Below, piece by piece: positions 60,379-64,000 of a stretch of DNA of 64,000 nt (position 1 is the stretch's first letter; each line of letters starts with the position of its first letter). The notes beneath the pieces were generated by a model. It was not told the origin of the DNA. It saw only the letters and a list, made by a program, of their open reading frames with translations, and ran no database searches. The position numbers and the translations under genes are program-made. Source of the DNA: Gluconacetobacter diazotrophicus PA1 5 (GTDB lineage Bacteria; Pseudomonadota; Alphaproteobacteria; Acetobacterales; Acetobacteraceae); assembly GCF_000021325.1 (NCBI RefSeq), contig NC_011365.1, positions 186,001 through 250,000 on the forward strand, given 5' to 3'.

Positions 60379-61864
60379 GGATCGCGGCCTCGCTCCGTCC
60401 GGCCAGCCGGGTTTCGGGCCGACGCGCGCCGGGGGCGGTCTCGGCGAACAGCCGGGTCAGCAGGTTGGCCGCGACCGTGCGGCGGTACCAGTCGCTGGCC
60501 CGCATGTCGGAAATCGGCGCGAAATCGGTAGCGATGGCGGCCCGCGCGGCCTGCAGCGTCGCCTCGGACCACGGATGGCCGCGCAGGGCTTCCTCGGTCG
60601 CGCGGGCCCGCTTGGGGGTCGCCGCCATGCCGCCGAAGGCGATGCGGGCGTCGGTGATGGTGCCCGCATCGTCCAGCGTCAGCGCGAAAGCGCCCAGCAG
60701 GGCCGAGATATCCTGGTCGAACCGCTTGGAGACCTTGTAGGCCCGGAAAACCTGTCCCTGGCGCAGGGCGGGAATGGTCACGCCCTCGACGAATTCGCCG
60801 GGTTGGCGGTCCTGCTGGCCATAGGCGAGGAAATAATCCTCCAGCGGCATGTTTCGCCGCACATCGCCCCGGCGCAGGTGCAGCGTCGCCCCCGCCGCGA
60901 TGAAGACCGGCGGCCCGTCCCCGATCGGCGAGCCGTTGGCGATGTTGCCGCAGACCGTCCCGGCGTTGCGCACCTGGGTCGAGCCGATCCGCCGCACGAT
61001 TTCACCCGCGTCCGGCAGCAGGCCGGCCAGGGCGTCGCGCGCGTCCTCGTATGTGACGGCCGCGCCGATCCGCAGCCCGTCCGCCGTGCGGTCCAGCCGC
61101 TTCAGGTCGGGGACCTGGCCGATGGCGACGACATGCGGCAAGGTGCGCAGCCCCTTGGTGACCCACAGCCCGACATCCGTGGCCCCGGCCACGATCGTGG
61201 CCTCGGGATCGGCCAGCAGGGTGGCGGCCAGCGCGTCGGCGTCGGCGGGAATGGTCAGCCGGCCCGCTGGACCCGAGACGTGTACCGTCTGGCCGTCCCG
61301 CAGGGCCGACAGACGGTCGGCGATCGCCGCGGCCTGCGCGTCGAACCGGTCGGAACCCGCCGCCATCGCCTGTTTCATGGCGCGGACGATCGGGGCGTAG
61401 CCGGTACAGCGGCACAGATTGCCGGCCAGCGCGTCGTCGATCGGCCCGTCCTCGGCCACCGCGCCCGGTTGCTTGCGGTAGGCGACCATCGACATGACGA
61501 ATCCCGGCGTGCAGAACCCGCATTGCGATCCGTGCAGGTCCACCATCGCCTGCTGCACCGGATGCAGCGTGCCGTCCGACGCGCGCAGATCCTCCACCGT
61601 GAAAAGCTGCGCGCCATCCAGCATGGACACGAACTGGATGCAGGCATTCACCGCCCGCCAGGCCAGGCGCGGGGCATCGGGGGGGCCGCCGTCCAGCCGC
61701 GCCACCAGCACGGTGCAGGCCCCGCAATCGCCCTCGTTGCAGCCTTCCTTGGTGCCGGTCCGGCCGCGCTGCTCGCGCAGCCAGTCCAGGACCGTCAGGG
61801 TCGGGGAAAAGCCCGACAGGTCGTAAAGCGTGTCGCCCAGGTAAAAGCGGATATGGTCGCGCAT
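60371..61864 (-). CDS. xdhA: Xanthine dehydrogenase, iron-sulfur/FAD subunit
   Basis: This 497-residue small subunit carries two [2Fe-2S] clusters and FAD and passes electrons to NAD+. The plant-type cluster is in GCNEGDCGACTVLVARLDGG near residue 45, with an additional Cys downstream. The second cluster uses QCGFCTPGFVMSMVAYR and GNLCRCTGYAPIVRAMKQAM. The FAD domain has TIVAGATDVGLWVTKGLRTL and NAGTVCGNIANGSPIGDGPP. It leads the xdhA-xdhB-xdhC-lysR operon. A promoter is expected in the 137 bases upstream, but none is obvious. Confidence 0.96.
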   Translation of the reverse strand: MRDHIRFYLGDTLYDLSGFSPTLTVLDWLREQRGRTGTKEGCNEGDCGACTVLVARLDGGPPDAPRLAWRAVNACIQFVSMLDGAQLFTVEDLRASDGTLHPVQQAMVDLHGSQCGFCTPGFVMSMVAYRKQPGAVAEDGPIDDALAGNLCRCTGYAPIVRAMKQAMAAGSDRFDAQAAAIADRLSALRDGQTVHVSGPAGRLTIPADADALAATLLADPEATIVAGATDVGLWVTKGLRTLPHVVAIGQVPDLKRLDRTADGLRIGAAVTYEDARDALAGLLPDAGEIVRRIGSTQVRNAGTVCGNIANGSPIGDGPPVFIAAGATLHLRRGDVRRNMPLEDYFLAYGQQDRQPGEFVEGVTIPALRQGQVFRAYKVSKRFDQDISALLGAFALTLDDAGTITDARIAFGGMAATPKRARATEEALRGHPWSEATLQAARAAIATDFAPISDMRASDWYRRTVAANLLTRLFAETAPGARRPETRLAGRSEAAIHA

Positions 61865-62001
61865 CGTTCGGTTCCGTAACGCTGCGGCCGCCCTGTCCCC
61901 CTCAGGGCAGGCGACCGGAACTCAGATCAGGCCCGCCTCCCCCGAGACCGGCCCGACTGCCCAGTCTAGGCGTCAAAATCCGAAGGGCAAGGAATGTCTC
62001 T

Positions 62002-63557
<1,556 letters not shown>

Positions 63558-63610
63558 ATCAGCAGGCCACTAAAATATTGATTTGGCTGGTGTCCAGCAG
63601 GAGGAACAGG

Positions 63611-64000
63611 ATGAGCGGCACGGGTGGTCTTCGCAAGGGCGACAACATCACCGTGAATGGCGCGGCGTTATGGGACGACATCCTGCACACCGCCCGGTTC
63701 GGCGGCACGCCCAAGGGCGGGATCAGGCGCCTGACGCTGACCGAGGAAGACCGGCTGGTCCGCGCGTGGTTCGAGGCGGCCTGCCGGCAGGTCGGCTGCA
63801 CCGTCACCCATGATTCGCTGGGCAACCAGTTCGCCCGCCGCCCGGGGCGCGACGACAGCCTGCCGCCGATCACGATCGGCAGCCATCTGGATACCCAGCC
63901 CACCGGCGGCAAGTTCGACGGGATCGTCGGCGTGCTGGGCGGCCTGGCCGTGCTGCGGGCGCTGCATGCGTCGGGCCACGAGACCCGGCATCCGATCGAA
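63611..64000 (+). CDS. M20-family N-carbamoyl-amino-acid amidohydrolase (beta-ureidopropionase-like), N-terminal part
   Basis: The first 130 residues are seen before the window ends. They contain NGAALWDDILHTARFGGTPK, LTLTEEDRLVRAWFEAACRQ and the M20 metal block ITIGSHLDTQPTGGKFDGIV with the His and first Asp ligands. This fits Zn-dependent N-carbamoyl-beta-alanine or N-carbamoyl-L-amino acid hydrolases, which act directly after dihydropyrimidinase. AGGAGG lies 8 bases before ATG 63611. The rest of the gene is outside the window. Confidence 0.88.
   Translation, partial: MSGTGGLRKGDNITVNGAALWDDILHTARFGGTPKGGIRRLTLTEEDRLVRAWFEAACRQVGCTVTHDSLGNQFARRPGRDDSLPPITIGSHLDTQPTGGKFDGIVGVLGGLAVLRALHASGHETRHPIE

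Overview
The window is high-GC bacterial chromosome, densely packed, with many 4-base ATGA/GTGA stop-start overlaps. An acetic acid bacterium (Acetobacteraceae, most like Gluconacetobacter) is the best inference. Supporting points are a 930-bp IS5-family element of the IS1031 type, an NAD-type isocitrate dehydrogenase, a purC-purS-x-purQ-purL-bolA-grxD run of alphaproteobacterial style, and overall codon use. No rRNA, intact tRNA or CRISPR array was seen.

Layout. 1-1645: mobile DNA, with an IS1182-family transposase running off the left edge and a complete IS1031-type element with terminal inverted repeats and TTA target duplication. 1681-6066: a globin-coupled methyl-accepting chemotaxis protein and a TonB-dependent receptor preceded by a long inverted repeat. 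6510-10176: pncC/cinA, pgpA, a lytic transglycosylase and a TerC protein with no normal start codon. 10367-17690: purB, an NRDE protein, then the purine operon purC-purS-(Rap1a/Tai-like gene)-purQ-purL, with bolA and grxD and a strong terminator. 17762-26792: yraN, cardiolipin synthase, an EEP phosphatase, an AI-2E family permease, a sulfurtransferase coupled to a cystathionine beta-lyase-like enzyme, a complete class A beta-lactamase and the yifB AAA ATPase. 27075-32387: accessory genes (XRE regulator plus membrane protein, GNAT, NmrA-like). This stretch also holds a PadR-DUF1700-DUF2807 operon whose last gene is split by an IS630 element carrying a -1 frameshift signal. 32793-37609: a sulfotransferase overlapping a 1338-residue glycine-rich autotransporter. 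37623-46938: surE with an in-frame amber codon, two RadC-like genes flanking a HAD phosphatase, then uvrD-prmA-pepP and an NAD isocitrate dehydrogenase.

46980-64000 is a catabolic island for purines and pyrimidines. One operon (56007 down to 46980) encodes a flavin monooxygenase-like protein, HpxX/AtzG-like, HpxY/AtzE-like and HpxW-like proteins, allantoate amidohydrolase, ureidoglycine-glyoxylate aminotransferase, PuuE allantoinase and an OHCU decarboxylase-HIU hydrolase fusion. A second operon encodes xdhA-xdhB-xdhC-lysR. A dihydropyrimidinase and a divergent carbamoyl-amidase (cut by the right edge) finish it. Together they would take hypoxanthine/xanthine through urate, HIU, OHCU, allantoin, allantoate and ureidoglycine to oxalurate/oxamate-level products. 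No known urate oxidase is present, so the flavoprotein is the obvious candidate for that step. A 7-bp inverted repeat with an 11-bp spacer in the promoter of the first operon looks like a LysR-type binding box. A perfect 10-bp inverted repeat lies between the divergent pyrimidine genes.

The most promising less-described items are the urate-oxidase gap filled by a flavoprotein next to hpxXYW, the sulfotransferase-autotransporter pair, the secreted Rap1a/Tai-like gene inside the purine operon, and the twin RadC genes, one of which lacks its metal-binding motif.
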